Notes under the pieces: model-generated
The model's input: the letters and a program-made list of their open reading frames with translations, nothing else
Told to the model about the DNA's origin: nothing
Databases searched by the model: none
Assembly (NCBI RefSeq): GCF_003255815.1
Contig: NC_037670.1
Coordinates: 61,206,960-61,270,959, forward strand
Direction: 5' to 3'
DNA length: 64,000 nt
Source of the DNA: Theropithecus gelada
Lineage: Eukaryota > Chordata > Mammalia > Primates > Cercopithecidae
Part shown: positions 42,336-54,886 of the stretch, one piece after another
How the letters are laid out: the number at the start of each line of letters is the position of its first letter
Position numbering within the stretch: position 1 is the stretch's first letter
Translations under genes and position numbers: made by a program

Positions 42336-44949
42336 TGAGTCAGTAACACACAGAAACCCATCAGGACACCCAGGGGCCATCTATAAAAGCAGTCAGGGAC
42401 CATAGAAGAGGGATGACAACTCTCAAGAACTCTTTTAATTCAGGAAATTTTGTTGTTTTCCCACTTATGTACGTGACTATTTCTGCGTAGTCATTAACAA
42501 GGAAACCCCGGAAACAAATAGTGCTCTCTCGTCAGAGATAGGATGAGGTGGTTTTGTCCCTGCTGGTGACCCACCCCACAGACAGCCTCCCATGTCTTCC
42601 TTTGTTCGGTGGCCAGGTAGTCCTCCCCAGCTCCAGCCTTCTGGGTGGCTTCTTGGAGAGGTTTATTCATTCTTCCAAAATGTGCTGGGAGATTATTTCA
42701 TTGTTGCTGTGAGAAGGGGTGATACATGGAGTGTCCTCCGCCATGTGGCATCACGAGAGGATGAGTCTGAAGATGGAGACCAGAGACAGGAGGAAATAAA
42801 GGAGCAGAATCATGGAAAGGCCGAAATTCCTCATAACTTTATCTGGCCACTAAAATAGTCAACCTACTGCCTATTTGGTGTGAGTTAGTAAATGTCTTTA
42901 ATTCTTAAGCCATTTGAATTGGTGGAGTGTGCAGCTGAAAACAAACTAGCTGAAATCAAACACTGTTGGTGTTTGTGGGTTCCTGCATGGCCTGTCCTGG
43001 AGGGCAGAGAGCCCCACCTACGGGACTGCATGGGGAGTTTTCAAAGCACAGGAAGTAGGAGAAAGGACGAGTCTGCAAGGAGACAGGGTACCAAGAGCTT
43101 AAAATACGATGTCCACATGTTTTCGGCCCTGTTCCCAAGCAACTGAGTCCTCAACGTAGACCACACGAAAGGGAACTCACTATTGTAGTCACTCAGTGGC
43201 AGTCATACGTAAGTGCCATTTCTAGGCACTGAGTCTCATGTTAGAGCCACTGTTGGGAAAGTGTGGAGAAATATTTGAGAGAATAAAGTATTGGGAAGGT
43301 GTAGCATACTTTTAGAGCAGAGCAGATCAGAGCATAATGAACTCAAGAAATATTGGGATGTTCTCCTGAAAAGCTGAGGAGGTGCTTTGGGCTCAGGCCC
43401 ACCCTGACACCAATGCTTCCAGAATTAGCACCCTGTGCCCAGCAAGTGAGTGCCAATCAGGCAATACTTTCCAGCCCTCTGACAACCTCAGACTTCCATG
43501 GCAGAGCACAAGGGGTGCAGCACATCTGCACTAGTGACAAACCTACTGGAGTGGCTGAGACTTTTCTACAAGACTTTAAAAGTTTTACCTTATTTTCATT
43601 GTTTCTTTTTTAATCTGAAGCAATTATCCTCCAAGAATTGTACAGTCTGTACTTTAAGAGAAAACCTTGACATGGCAAGTTATTTCTAATTCTTCAGTAA
43701 GTATTTTAACTTCACCTGAATTCACAAGAACTGGGTAGGTCTAAGTAAGAAACACAGAAAAAGCAAATGAGAGAACATTCCAAAAGTCAAGACTTTTTCT
43801 CAAAAAAAACAGGATCACTCAAAATATCAAAAGAGAGAGCAAAGTAATTGTTGGTGATGAGCAAAAGCCAAAAACATGGGCGTTGCGCCCGGAGAACACA
43901 AAAGTTTCTCTTAGATAAAAGACATTTCTCTTCTACTTCATCTTTTTAAAAAAAGGACAAAAAACCCAGAGAAAAAAGCTGACAGAAGCTTTCATTATTT
44001 ATTTAGCAATGTTTAGATACTTTAATTTTTAATTTTCACAAATAGCTTTTTTGGGGGAAGTACAAAAAATGTTATGTAAAAATTATGGTCTTGCTTATAG
44101 ATGATTTGTTCTCGCTTGGCACTCCGTTAATAATTCCTGAGAGAAAACCATTTTGTGCCTTAGAAATATCATCCTACAGGTTGGAAATGATTCGTAAATC
44201 TCTGGACTTTCAAACCCTTTTATCTTAAAAATCCCTTGTTTCCCTTTCACACCAACCACCCTAAGCTGGATTCTGAAGAACAGAAGGCTAATTTAATTAT
44301 GCTCATTGAATTCCAGTAAGTTGATTTTCACTGATTTTTACTTCCATTTTTCAAAGGTGAGTTGCACAAGACAGAGGGAATCCCTTGACACTGGATAACC
44401 AAGGACATAGTTAGGGCCATTTTGTGACTCCCCCTTTTGTGATATAGATCTGACTTTTTCCACTAAAGCTTGGCTAATCTTTCCCTTGCTCAGAAACATT
44501 TGAAACCCCTGGAGATGTCCCCCTTGTGTTTGCAAAGACTTCAGCTAAGGTCAGAGGACACACTGCTAGCAGTGGCACCCACGCATCTATGAGCAGAATC
44601 TACCTCATAAACCCTTTTCCATCATGAGTCTCAAGGCCTTGGTTCCTGAAATCCCAAAGTATTTCTGTGGTTTTTTTTTAAATGTAGGAACTGAGAGAAA
44701 TCAATGCAGTTGGATCCCAAAGTATGAAACGGGGCTTCCGGGATGTTCCCCGAGAGATCCAGGGAGAGTGTTGGGGACAGTGGAGTCACTATGTTTTGCT
44801 CTGACATGCATATAGTTGTTCACATTTCTCATATAATGAGCATTTCTCAAGTGCTTTCTGGATGCATACTCTGTGCCTACAGAACACATCCCAAGACCCC
44901 TGCCTGCCAAGCCTACTTTGTTTCTGAGCATCTCTGATACCTACCATCT
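42336..44949. other. Unique DNA without recognised repeats; no gene established
   Basis: Frames of 60-88 codons (42592-42858, 42892-43146, 43353-43613 and others) carry no known motif. No Alu, L1 or LTR is seen in 2.6 kb, which is unusual for this window. Confidence 0.45.
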
Positions 44950-45240
44950 TCCTTCTTCCTTCCTTCTTCTCCCTCACAGATTCTATTCCACAACTGTAAC
45001 CACACTTCCTGGACCTGCTAGTTTCTGTCATGCATCTGTCTCAGCAGCTGGATTTGCTGTCTGGAATTCCTTTACACACCTCCTTCCCCAAACCCTCTCT
45101 CCATGAACATTTACTCTTGTAGCCCCCAGCCCAGAGCAGAGACAATTCCTGTTCTTGAAAACTTTCTCTGGTTGAGTTCTGCCAGTGGAGAGGAAATAAC
45201 TCCTCTCTTTCCCCCTTCTGTTTTTCATCGATATTTCCAA
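44950..45240 (+). mobile_element. Possible L2 3' fragment
   Basis: CAGCTGGATTTGCTGTCTGG followed by AATTCCTTTACACACCTCCT, and later GAAAACTTTCTCTGG, loosely follow the L2 3' region. Divergence is extreme. Confidence 0.3.
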
Positions 45241-46044
45241 GCTCTCAAAGACGCTGTTGCTCTTACTTGCTGAACCTCAAGGGAGCAGCCCCGCCTTTAG
45301 TCCAGCATTGCTCTGATTTCCTGGGAAGTGATCTAGGCCCGAATCTCCATTCCTGGCTTTCTCTCCAGATGCACTGAGTCCCAGGGTTGCAATGCCCTTA
45401 TCTAGGTACTCAACAAGTGCCTGCCCATTGTTTTCCAGTTGGCTTTAGTTCAGGACTGGTTATAACCTATTTTTAAACCTGTTTTTCATGGAATTATTTT
45501 TGAGAAACAAATCTCTAAATAGTTACTGACTTCTTTAATTGAGACATTTGAATTGATAGGTGACAGACCTTCACAGCCTTGTTTTCTCCATTGCTCAGCT
45601 GTCCTCACTAGAAACCACTCCCTTCCTGGGACAAACACATAGTGCTTCACCTCAGGAAAGGGTTGCAATTTATTTGTGACTTCGAGTCCTCTCTCTTTTG
45701 GAAGGAGTTGGTTTTGATATATGTTTGTGTCTCCTGAACATCACCTAGGGAATGACGCAGAGTTGTTGAGTACTGATTACATTATTTTAATAGTTTTAAG
45801 GGTGCACAACTTGGTCTTCCACTGAAGGGTGGTTTAAACATGTATTAGATACGTTCCAAAATAATTATCTAAATATAAGCATTCCCAAGAGATACAATGA
45901 GCCCAAAGCCTTCGGTGTCCCTGAGACTAGATGTGACAAACTCTTCATCTACAGAAACAGCAGTATACAAAAGTTTCTCTCTCCAAACTTCCAGAACAAT
46001 CAAATCTTGGGCAAAATAGTAAGTTTATTTGTTCAACTTTAAGC

Positions 46045-46305
46045 TTAACTTTCCAATGAAGTTATGAGTAAATATTTTTGATTCAGCCACAATAATATTG
46101 TAAGGTATATCTTTTTAACCCTGTTTTTCTTATTTGAAAATAAATGCATATAGGGGTGATACTTATCAGAATCCTGCAGCTTCTCAATCATAGAAGTTAG
46201 TTTTCCATCTGATTCAGAAACCAGGTCTCCTCCGATGGGAACATGAACTACGTCATGTTTTTTGGAGGTAAACAGAGCAACTGCATGCCCAGTTAGTTCA
46301 TACAT
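46045..46305 (-). other. Unrecognised 86-codon frame of protein-like composition
   Basis: The translation MYELTGHAVALFTSKK continues with HDVVHVPIGGD and an LTSMIEKLQDSDKYHPYMH segment. Composition is balanced, unlike the phenylalanine- and isoleucine-heavy chance frames elsewhere. The frame stays open about 15 codons upstream of the ATG before a TGA. I do not recognise the family. It could be a decayed exon or processed-pseudogene piece, or chance. No A tail, splice site or promoter supports a gene. Confidence 0.2.
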
Positions 46306-47016
46306 TTGATTTGCAATCTGGATTTCATGTGAATAAGAGATTCAGCCACTGGAAATGCCATAATTTCGCTTCCTGCTTTCTATTCTCACCCCCACTCTAG
46401 GTAATCTGATTTCTCTATTACCAAAAGACACTTTAATTTAACACACAGCAGAAATGTGAAGTTCAGGGAGACTTTTCTCTTTATTTTAGCTGAGTAAGCC
46501 TATGGTGTGTTAGTTTCAATGAACTCAATTGAAAAAACAATTGGTTGCTTTCAGAGTGGCTGGCCTCAAAGCATAAAAATAGACCTAAGTTAGAAATCTT
46601 TCATCACATTTTATTTTAAAATGCTGGGTTTCATTTTCATATCACCAAGGGATAACACATTATCATGAGTAAATCTATGAAATCCCTGAGATCTTTTGAG
46701 TTTTGCTTCTCCCTCCTTGAACTACTGGGTTCCTCAAAGGATTGTCTTTTTTCCACTATACTTTAGTCATCAGAACTTAAATTGTGTTAAATACATTGAA
46801 TAAGCAAATAGGATTTGCCAGTCTTTACAGATAGCAAAATTAACTTCCAAAGACTGAAAGCATTATAATTTTTTCTACAAAATCCATGTAACTGCCATGT
46901 AGTTCACATGGGAGAGTTAAGCCGTACTTCCCTGAGAAGGTTGTTCTTTGTCTCTAGGGAACCAAATGTAACTTCATCTTCTACAGAAAGGGCAGTATCT
47001 GTATATATGAAGTACT

Positions 47017-47055
47017 CTTGTATATAGACTATGTATATAGTCTTCTATATACAAG
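47017..47055. repeat. Nested palindrome
   Basis: CTTGTATATAGA (47017-47028) and TCTATATACAAG (47044-47055) are perfect 12-bp inverted arms. Between them GACTAT and ATAGTC pair again around GTAT, though in a shifted register. Confidence 0.85.
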
Positions 47056-49374
47056 AAGACAAGATGTCCCATATGGAACAGGGATGATTTTTAGGCACCT
47101 CAAAATTTTGAAGATATCACTACCCAAAAGAGAAGTTGATATAATTGCCCCATATCAGCAGCTGAGATAAGAGGAAGTGTGAATAGATGGCATTCCTGGA
47201 ACCAAAGTGTTGATAACGTATCCTCAGTGATGAAGGCTCATACTTAGAGCACCCCCTGCATTGCAGAGATGTGGTCAATGTCCACCAATAGGAGTAGCAA
47301 GAAAGACTGAAATACGCTTGGAAAAGCTGAAGCTGAGCCAGGAAATGAATCCATTCATATGGCATTTCTCAGAAACTGCCATACACCCAGCCTCAGAGTC
47401 ATCTTGTTACAAAGTTAGATCTGGGTTCTACTGCAGACCAAATGAATCCAAGTAATCAGGCATGTGAAATGTGAACTCAGAAATGTGAACAAGCCCCTCA
47501 AGTATGTCTTGTGCTCAGTAGAGTCTCAGGTCCACAGCATTCCATGCTCAGGATCGGCAGTCAGAGAAAGAGAAGGTGGAATATCCTAAGAGCACGCAGC
47601 ACAATCTAAGGATGCCAGATGTGACGGAGGGGGTCTGCTTGGTTTTTCCCTGTTTAGAGGTTATACCAGTGCAGAGGCTGCCTGGCAGCAGTTGGTGCGG
47701 AGTCAGCAGATGAGGACACCACGGAGAGAAGGACCAAGAGAAAGACAATTCTCACAGCAGAAGGGAGAGAAAGCAAGCAATGCCGTGTACCTGCAGCAGG
47801 AAGGATGCTGTCTTCTGACTGTGGAGGGGCAGAAAGAAACAGCTCAGGGAGGTGGGAAGTCAGGTGGAAGCAGATAGTGGGAGTTAGAAGACCTCTATGT
47901 TCTCTGTCAAGTTAGAGGCTACAATCTACAAGAAGAAGAGAAGGTATGGAATGAATGCTCTGCAGAAAGCAAGCTGGTGACAGAAAAATACCGAGATTGC
48001 AACCCAGAATTGCAAACCCTGAGCCCAGTGGCACCAGTGGGCAGAGCACTGTGGCAGCTCTGGAGATTGAGGAAGCTCTGTCCTGGGGACAGTTTCACTA
48101 ACAGGAGATGAACAAAATGGACAATATGAAACAAAGACAGGTAGTTGGTAGTATATACTTGACACTAATTGAGTGGAACAACCAATAAATATTGAGGGAA
48201 GGGTGACAATTACTGTGACAGCCTTTTCTGTTACCCTCGGTTTCTGGGGATCTTGTTGCATATTGAAATTGGACCCTGAGCCAAAGGATGATGTGTGTGA
48301 AGGATCCTGATGGGTTAATGCAATTATTCACTGATAGTTTTTCTCACTAGTGTTAAATTTCTCTTTGTTAAATAAAATGTATAAGAAAACATTAAATCAC
48401 AATACTTCTAAAATAATTTAATGTTTCTTACAGAATACAAAAACCGTTATCAATTCTTTGATGGTATTTACATAAAAATACTATGACTTAAATTACATAG
48501 GAAGAAAAATTCTCCTATCTGCCTAGTGTGTCTGATAGCAATTTTGTATGAAAAAGTGAAATACAAACAAATAATATGCTGAATGCAGTAAGCCCTGGTG
48601 GACAATTAAGGACAAAAACCAACCACATGTTTAAGGAAGTCCAGGATGAAAAATAACCCTATTACTTTTACATCCATGGTGTGTACCTGATGAGCCAATT
48701 TTAATTAAAAACAGACACAATAATATTTTTAAAGAATGAAATGAATTTTCAGTAACTACAAAGTTTACAAAGACCACAGAAATGAATTGAGAAAAAGGGT
48801 AATCTATTGTGCAATAAAATCTTGCCTGTGTTCTTGCTCTATTGAGCTTTCCTGAGAGAGTAAAAGGAAAATAACCAAAGCAACGTATTATGTATAATGT
48901 GTTTGTTAATTTGTGCTGTTTGAGCAGATGTCACGTGGTTCATTAAAAAGAAAATAGCCACATACAATTTATAAATACTTGGGTGTATCCCTAACTCTAC
49001 TAAAGTCAACAGAAACCAACACGTTCTTTCAAATATTGTTAGGATTCAAAGAAGTTCCTTCCTGGAGCCGGGGTCTTCTGTATATTGGAAGAGCATGGAT
49101 CAACTATCTACATGATCTTCCTTTAAGCGAAGTGTTCCTCCCTTCCTTCCACCTCTACTTCCACCCTCTCCATTGCCCCTTGCGTATTCTGGATGCATTT
49201 TGTCTTTGGCAATGACGTTTCTTTTCCTTTATTCCTACCTAAGCCATACACATATAAGCCCTACCTATATCCAAGTTCTGGTGCTGCTGTTTAATACATA
49301 AATGTTCCTTTACTGTGGGTGGTGGAAGGAACATGAATTTCCCAGTATGGCTTCCTGCTAATGTACTCCTCTGG

Positions 49375-50035
49375 AATTGGTTTTGCCACTGTCATCAATA
49401 ATCTCCAAGTTACAAAGTCCAAAGGAAATATTCCAATATGTCCCTTGCTTATTGGCTCTGTTGGGTTGGCAGCATTGATGGAACACTTTTCCTCCTTGCT
49501 TCCCGAGATTTCATGATGACAGGGTTTTCTAGGGTTTCTTTTGCCATGGTTCTCCTTCTCAGTCTCTTACCATTGACTTCCAAAGTTGTGCTGACATCCT
49601 CCATCTACCCAACACAGAACTCTCTCCTAAATTCTTGATCAATGTGTCCACTGCTTCATGCACTTCCATTTGGTTATTCTACTTGGACCTCAAAATCAAC
49701 TCAAAACTGACTCCAAGGTTCCCCTACCCCACCAAGTCCACCGTGACATTCCATTCCTGCTGCTCTTTTAATTATTGAGCCATCAGAAAGCTTCCTTCAT
49801 TGAGAGCCTACTCTGTGTCACATATCAGGCAGTATGACTGCTCCTACCCAAGCAAGACCTTCCAGAAGAAATTGGCTCCAAATCTCACGTGACTCTTCCT
49901 TCTCAACAAGTCTTCATATGACTTTAATTATGGCTCCTATCATCTCTTACTTGGATTCAGACAATAGTTTTCTAACTTGTTTAATCACTGCAAGCCCTTC
50001 TCCCTCCAGCCACAAAGCTAAGTAAAAGGCAAACC
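49375..50035 (+). mobile_element. LINE-2 (L2) ORF fragment
   Basis: CACTGTCATCAATAATCTCC, TGGTTCTCCTTCTCAGTCTC, ACTTGGACCTCAAAATCAAC and CTCCTATCATCTCTTACTTG followed by a GATTCAGACAATAG segment track the L2 reverse-transcriptase frame toward its end in plus orientation, with gaps. Frames inside (49438-49638, 49834-50025) are decayed remnants. Confidence 0.65.
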
Positions 50036-50984
50036 TGATCTTTTCATTTTCTTAATTAAAACATCTCATTGTGCACTGACAAAGTTTATGCAGCATGTAA
50101 ACTGAATACATAGTAAGTCTTCGTTACTCCCATTTGTGCACAACCATTTTCTAAATATCTGCAGATGCCTTTGTGATTACTATTTGATACATATTTACAC
50201 ATGAACTTAAACTTTCATTAATTCAAAATAGTTAATCATTATATATTTTAATTGTGAATTAAAAGTCCAATTACTATCTGTAAATCACTTTTTGTTTTTA
50301 AAAATAGATGGGAACACTTTGAGTAATGGGAAATTTCCAAACTCATTAGCATGGCCTCTCTGTACAGGTGCAGCCTCACCTCTTAGTCCATCTCATCTCA
50401 TATCTTTTGTTTCGAACGTACCACATCACCAGATGTCTCCAGTATGCAGACTCCTTTTTGAAATGGACCTTTGTCTTTTTGAGAGTATTTTGTCCACTTC
50501 TTTCTTCCTAATTAAGAAATCTCTTTGTTAACATGGAAGGCAGAGATCTTTTCATCCCAGGGAGGAAAGCCCTGCCCAGGCCCCGGGAACGGGAACAGTC
50601 ACTGCATCTCCACGCCCCGTAGCCCATGGAGGGCACATGCCCCTGTCTGCTAACAAGAGCTATGGCAGGTATTCTTAGCTCTCCAACCAGGTTAGAGGGC
50701 TCGATCCATCTCTTCTGGAATAAAATAACGATGCCTCCCACGGAGCAATATTTTCATTCCCTCCCTGTCCACCCTTCTCGTTTCTTTCATGAATGCAGTT
50801 TTAATGACCGGATTGCAGTTGCTGAAAAGGAAAGGCCAAAAGAAAGCCAAAAGCAGCAGCTCCAGTATCACTGATTCTCTCATCCAATGTTCGGAAACTG
50901 CCTGCTTTGAATTTAAATCACAAAAATAACCTAGACTTCTACTTGTATTTGTGTAACTTACATCCACATAAACCCTAACCAATG
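50036..50984. other. Unique DNA, no gene established
   Basis: Frames of 77-96 codons overlap on both strands at 50508-50982 without known motif. No repeat recognised. Confidence 0.45.
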
Positions 50985-51174
50985 AACTTCTCGTGGCTGC
51001 TTACCTTTGCATATGCTAGCAATATGGATTCCTCCTTTTCTCACCTGGCTAAACCTTTCCCAACATTCAGAAGTCAGCCAAGCCAGCACAATCTTTCAGA
51101 AGCCCATCCTGTGCGTGATAGCACTTCATACAGCATGTCATTAAAAACTGTTTACTAGTCCATCTCCCCTAGTA
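50985..51174 (+). mobile_element. L2 3' fragment
   Basis: CCTTTGCATATGCTAGCAAT, then TTTCTCACCTGGCTAAACC and CAGAAGCCCATCCTGTG follow the L2 end. An Alu has inserted just downstream. Confidence 0.55.
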
Positions 51175-51183
51175 GACCATCTG

Positions 51184-51499
51184 GGTTTTTGTTTGGTTCG
51201 TTTGTTTGTTTTGAGATGGGGTTTCTGTCTGTTACCCAGGTTGGAGTGCAGTGGCACAGTCTTGGCTTACTGCAACCTCTGCTGCCTGGGTTCAAGCAAT
51301 TCTCCTCCCTCAGCCTCCCAAGTAGCTAAGATTACAGGCATGTGCTACCATGCTAGGCTAATTTTTGTATTTTTAGTAGAGACAGGGTTTTGCCATGTTG
51401 GCCAGGCTGGTCTCGAACTCCTGACCTCAGGTGACCCACCCACCCACCTTGGCCTCCCAAAGTGCTAGGATTAAAAGTGTGAGCCACTGTGCCCCACTG
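51184..51499 (-). mobile_element. Antisense Alu, full length
   Basis: From the T-rich head with GTTT repeats through AGGTTGGAGTGCAGTGGCAC to GTGAGCCACTGTGCCCCACT. The flanks GACCATCTG (51175-51183) and GGCCATCTG (51500-51508) are a 9-bp target duplication with one difference. Frames at 51193-51468 (+) and 51353-51535 (-) are Alu sequence. Confidence 0.95.
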
Positions 51500-51508
51500 G
51501 GCCATCTG

Positions 51509-52333
51509 TTTAGTAACTCTGATGTTTATACCCACTTTTCACACATTAATTGATTTCCTTTAAGCCAGTAACCGCATTAGACCCAAGCAACAGGACAAAG
51601 ACCCCTATTCCCTGGGATCCCTTGATTTTCAGAGCACGATTCTGGCCTTCATTTAAACCACTCCCCTCCGCACAGATAGAGGATTCCCCCAGACCAGGGG
51701 ATGTGCCCATTCAGACCTCATGCTCGTCTTCTTAACCACACACGCAAACTGGCACCACCAGAATGCACTGCCAAACCAGGCCCACACTCTGAGCCCAATT
51801 CAGGACCTTCAAAGGTGTTTTCCACATTCAAACTCCTGACAGCTGAAGACCCACAAGGTGTTGCTCCCCTAATCTGGGGCAGGAGCAGGGGTGGGAGGCA
51901 GGAGAACTATCTAGGATGAGGCAGGACAAAGCTTGGATAAGGGTATCCAGGCAGACAGGTGTGGGTGAGGATCCTCACAAAGTGAGGCAAAGCAGAGGGA
52001 GAAAGAACAGGAGTGCACTGCTGCGTTCCCTCGAGCAGAGGGCACTCAGACTCGGCTCCCAAGCCATCCCACCTGTGCCAGAGTAGGAGGATGGGAATGA
52101 TTTTACACAAGGCCTGGCAGTTACGTTCCTGATATGGTACGCGGGCCTCATGTTCCACTCTTATCAGTGCCCATAAATGTTAGAAAGAAGGTAGTCTTGA
52201 AATTGCTAACCATGTAGCATATATATTAAGGCTGTTAAATAAGCAAAAATAAAGAATGAATGAATACAAAGCCACAAACATCTCACACATGTATGTACTA
52301 ATTCAGCAAATCTTTCCTTATCCAGTGCCAAAA
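51509..52333. other. Unique DNA, no gene established
   Basis: The 51580-52150 part is GC-richer. Frames of 61-83 codons have no known motif. Confidence 0.45.
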
Positions 52334-52580
52334 TGTGAGTGTGTTTGGATGTGTGTATGTGCATTTGTGTGTGTGTGTTTCTGTGTGTTTGTGTGTGCAT
52401 CTGGGTGCCTGTGTGTTTGTATGTCATTTGTATGTGTGTTTGGGTGTGTGTTTCCGTGTACGTTTCTGTGAATGTGTGTTTGTGTATCTGTGCGCACTTG
52501 TTTGTGTATCTGTGTTTACATGTCTGTGTATGTTTTTTCGTATATGTATATGTGTTTGTGTGTCTGTGTGTGTGTGTTTC
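52334..52580 (+). repeat. Degenerate (TG)n tract, about 250 bp
   Basis: TG units are interrupted throughout by TTTG, TATG and CATC variants, giving an alternating purine-pyrimidine tract. It opens long cysteine- and valine-rich frames in three phases (52256-52596) and a histidine- and threonine-rich one on the other strand (52206-52583); all are artefacts of the repeat. Confidence 0.95.
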
Positions 52581-52631
52581 CATGTTGAATAAATAGGTGC
52601 AGGCTGCTATGGTTTGTGGTTTGTCCTCTGA

Positions 52632-52745
52632 ATTGTCAAATTATTTATTTTAAAATTTAAGTATTATTTAGTTATTAAAAATTAAGTTAAATTACTTAAC
52701 TATTAAAAATAAATAATAATTAAAATAGAATATTAAAAAAAATTC
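52632..52745. repeat. AT-rich low-complexity tract
   Basis: Nearly pure A/T with repeated TTATTAAAAAT and AAATAATAATTAAAA motifs. Confidence 0.85.
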
Positions 52746-54622
52746 TGAAGTTCTGTGGATGACAATTTAAGGACCCAGAGGAGCAGCCAGGAGATCAGTT
52801 TCCCAGCCATTGTGATGGCCTTGGAGAGGAATCCCAGGAGGGGCTTGCAGAGCTGAGGGAAAGGGGGTTTTTGGAGTCCTTGCTGTCTGTGAAGGACAGA
52901 CTTGGGAGCTAGAGAGGCTGCAGAGAGGTGTACAGCGAGTGGCTTCAGACTGTATCAACTTGATGTCTTCCTGCCTTTCCGTGGTCTTCACCTGGCTTCC
53001 TAGAGTTACCAAGGGACTTTAAGTAGACATTTCATAGCCCTAGAAACTTGTTTTGGCATTTACCTCAGTAGAGCCAAGGATGCAGGATGGCTCTGCACAC
53101 TGGCTACTCAATTCTGCAAGTACCTGCAAGACTTATATACCGCACATCCCTCCCTTGCTGGAACAGGCAGCTGTCCGCCAGCTCCTCTCTGACAGTCCCC
53201 ACTATATCCCAGACTGCTTTTACAAAGAGTAGCGACCATGTGCATATCTCAGCAAAACAGGTACTAAAGAAGTCACCAGTTGTGCCTCCTTTGCATTCTT
53301 GATTCAACTTCTAGATTGCAAATGAAAAACAAAACAGAACTGACAAAAACCCAAACTCCTTGAATGTGGCAGTCTCATGACTTTTTCCTAAAACTGCCTG
53401 TACCATCCAAACTTGAACTCTAAGCCTGATAGTCAACTTGCCTTGTTTGCACACACTTAATGTGGTTAAAGAATGAATGATGCAATGGAGATGATAATCA
53501 TTACAAAGTGAAAAATAAGTTCTGACAAACAGAACAATTCAACGGAAAAAAATTGCATCAGCAATACCTGGATCTTAAATAAAAGGGGTAGTTTACATAT
53601 AGAACTCTCATAGTCCCTTAAATCTTCAGATCCACATGGTACTAATGTATATATTTAAGTAAATTAGCATAAGCATAGCCTAAAAGAGTCTCTTCCTAAC
53701 AATATGCTTTATTTATTCCCAACTCTTTGCTGAAAAGTATCTGTTGGAAGCCCAGGCACTGAGGGAGATGCAATACCACTTATGCAAAAGCCGTTTAAAT
53801 CACTGACTGTAAGAATGTTATTATGCAAGATGTATTGCGCCAGACCCAGGATTGCACTCTGAAGTTAATTCACAAAAGTAGAGTAATTTGTAGTTACTTA
53901 GAATGTTTGTCACAGTCCTTTGAATCACCTTCCCTCTGATATTGGAAATGCAATATTTGGAGTACTTGTGAAGGCATTAGACTTATATTAAGGATGTAAA
54001 CAAACTTCAGGTGAGCCTTCTAACTCCAAAGGTACACAGATGCTATTGTGTATCAGAGAGATTGGGCATTCAAGACAAATGGACATAAACTGCTAAATAC
54101 TTGTGTATGTGTCCACCAAGTGAGTCACTAGAAAACAACACGAAAAAACATGTCCTTTTTTTAAAACACACTAAAAGTGGTGAATTTCAGCTATATACAA
54201 CGCAATGATTGCAAAATGCTTTGGAGGACTCAGGGTAGCTGATTCAGTGGTTAGTGTCTTGTAGACAATGTGGTAAAGTTAGTTTCAGATATAAATACAT
54301 ACAAAAATGTGTTTCTCTCTCCTTTTAAGGCAGCCTGACCAATTTGGCCTTTGTTCTCTGCTCTTGCCATTAGATTGATTCAAGGCTAAAGTTGATTGAC
54401 GGGAGCTGCCTGCAGACACTGTGGGCAGCCTTCTGAGCAGCACTTTGTAGAGTTCTGTACATTTGATTTGCTCTCTATAACTTACAGTAAGTTGAAGGAG
54501 GCCACGTCCAGGGATCAATCATTTTGAGCAAATATGTTTCCAAAGTTTCTCTACTCTTCATGACTCTTTTTTTCCATTGTGTGTACATATATACCTCACA
54601 TGAATTCTTTTTTCAAAATATG
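52746..54622. other. Unique DNA, no gene established
   Basis: Frames at 53087-53302 (+) and 53104-53307 (-) overlap on opposite strands; neither has a known motif. No repeat recognised in 1.9 kb. Confidence 0.45.
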
Positions 54623-54631
54623 TTCACTTAA

Positions 54632-54877
54632 GGGAGTTGAACAATGAGAACACATGGACACAGTGACGGGAACATCACACACCGGGGCCTGCAGGGGGTA
54701 GGGAGCTACGGGAGGGATAACATTAGGAGAAATACCTAATGTAGGTGATGGGTTGATGGGTGCTGCAAACCACCATGACACGTGTATACCTATGTAACAA
54801 AACTGCACGTTCTGCACATGTAACTCAGAACTTAAAGTATAATATTATATTATATATATATATACACACACACATAT
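54632..54877 (+). mobile_element. L1PA 3' tail, severely truncated
   Basis: GGGAGTTGAACAATGAGAAC, GCCTGCAGGGGGTAGGGAGC, GAAATACCTAATGTAGGTGA and CAGAACTTAAAGTATAAT are the last 210 bp of a primate L1. The A tail has turned into an AT then AC microsatellite (54841-54874). TTCACTTAA before (54623-54631) and after (54878-54886) is a 9-bp target duplication. The minus frame at 54596-54817 is reversed L1 UTR. Confidence 0.93.
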
Positions 54878-54886
54878 TCACTTAAA

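Larger units (their letters stand above)
45241..49374. other. Unique DNA, about 4.1 kb, no recognised repeat; no gene established
   Basis: No transposon identified. Points inside are a protein-like minus-strand frame (46045-46305) and a nested palindrome (47017-47055), listed separately. Other frames (47548-47748, 47692-47877, 47926-48261) overlap on both strands and lack known domains. Confidence 0.4.

Noticed and set aside
52256..52596. Cysteine-rich 71-85-codon frames as a small secreted cysteine-rich protein
   Set aside because: They are read in several phases from a degenerate TG tract; CV and CVC repeats come from TGTGTG.
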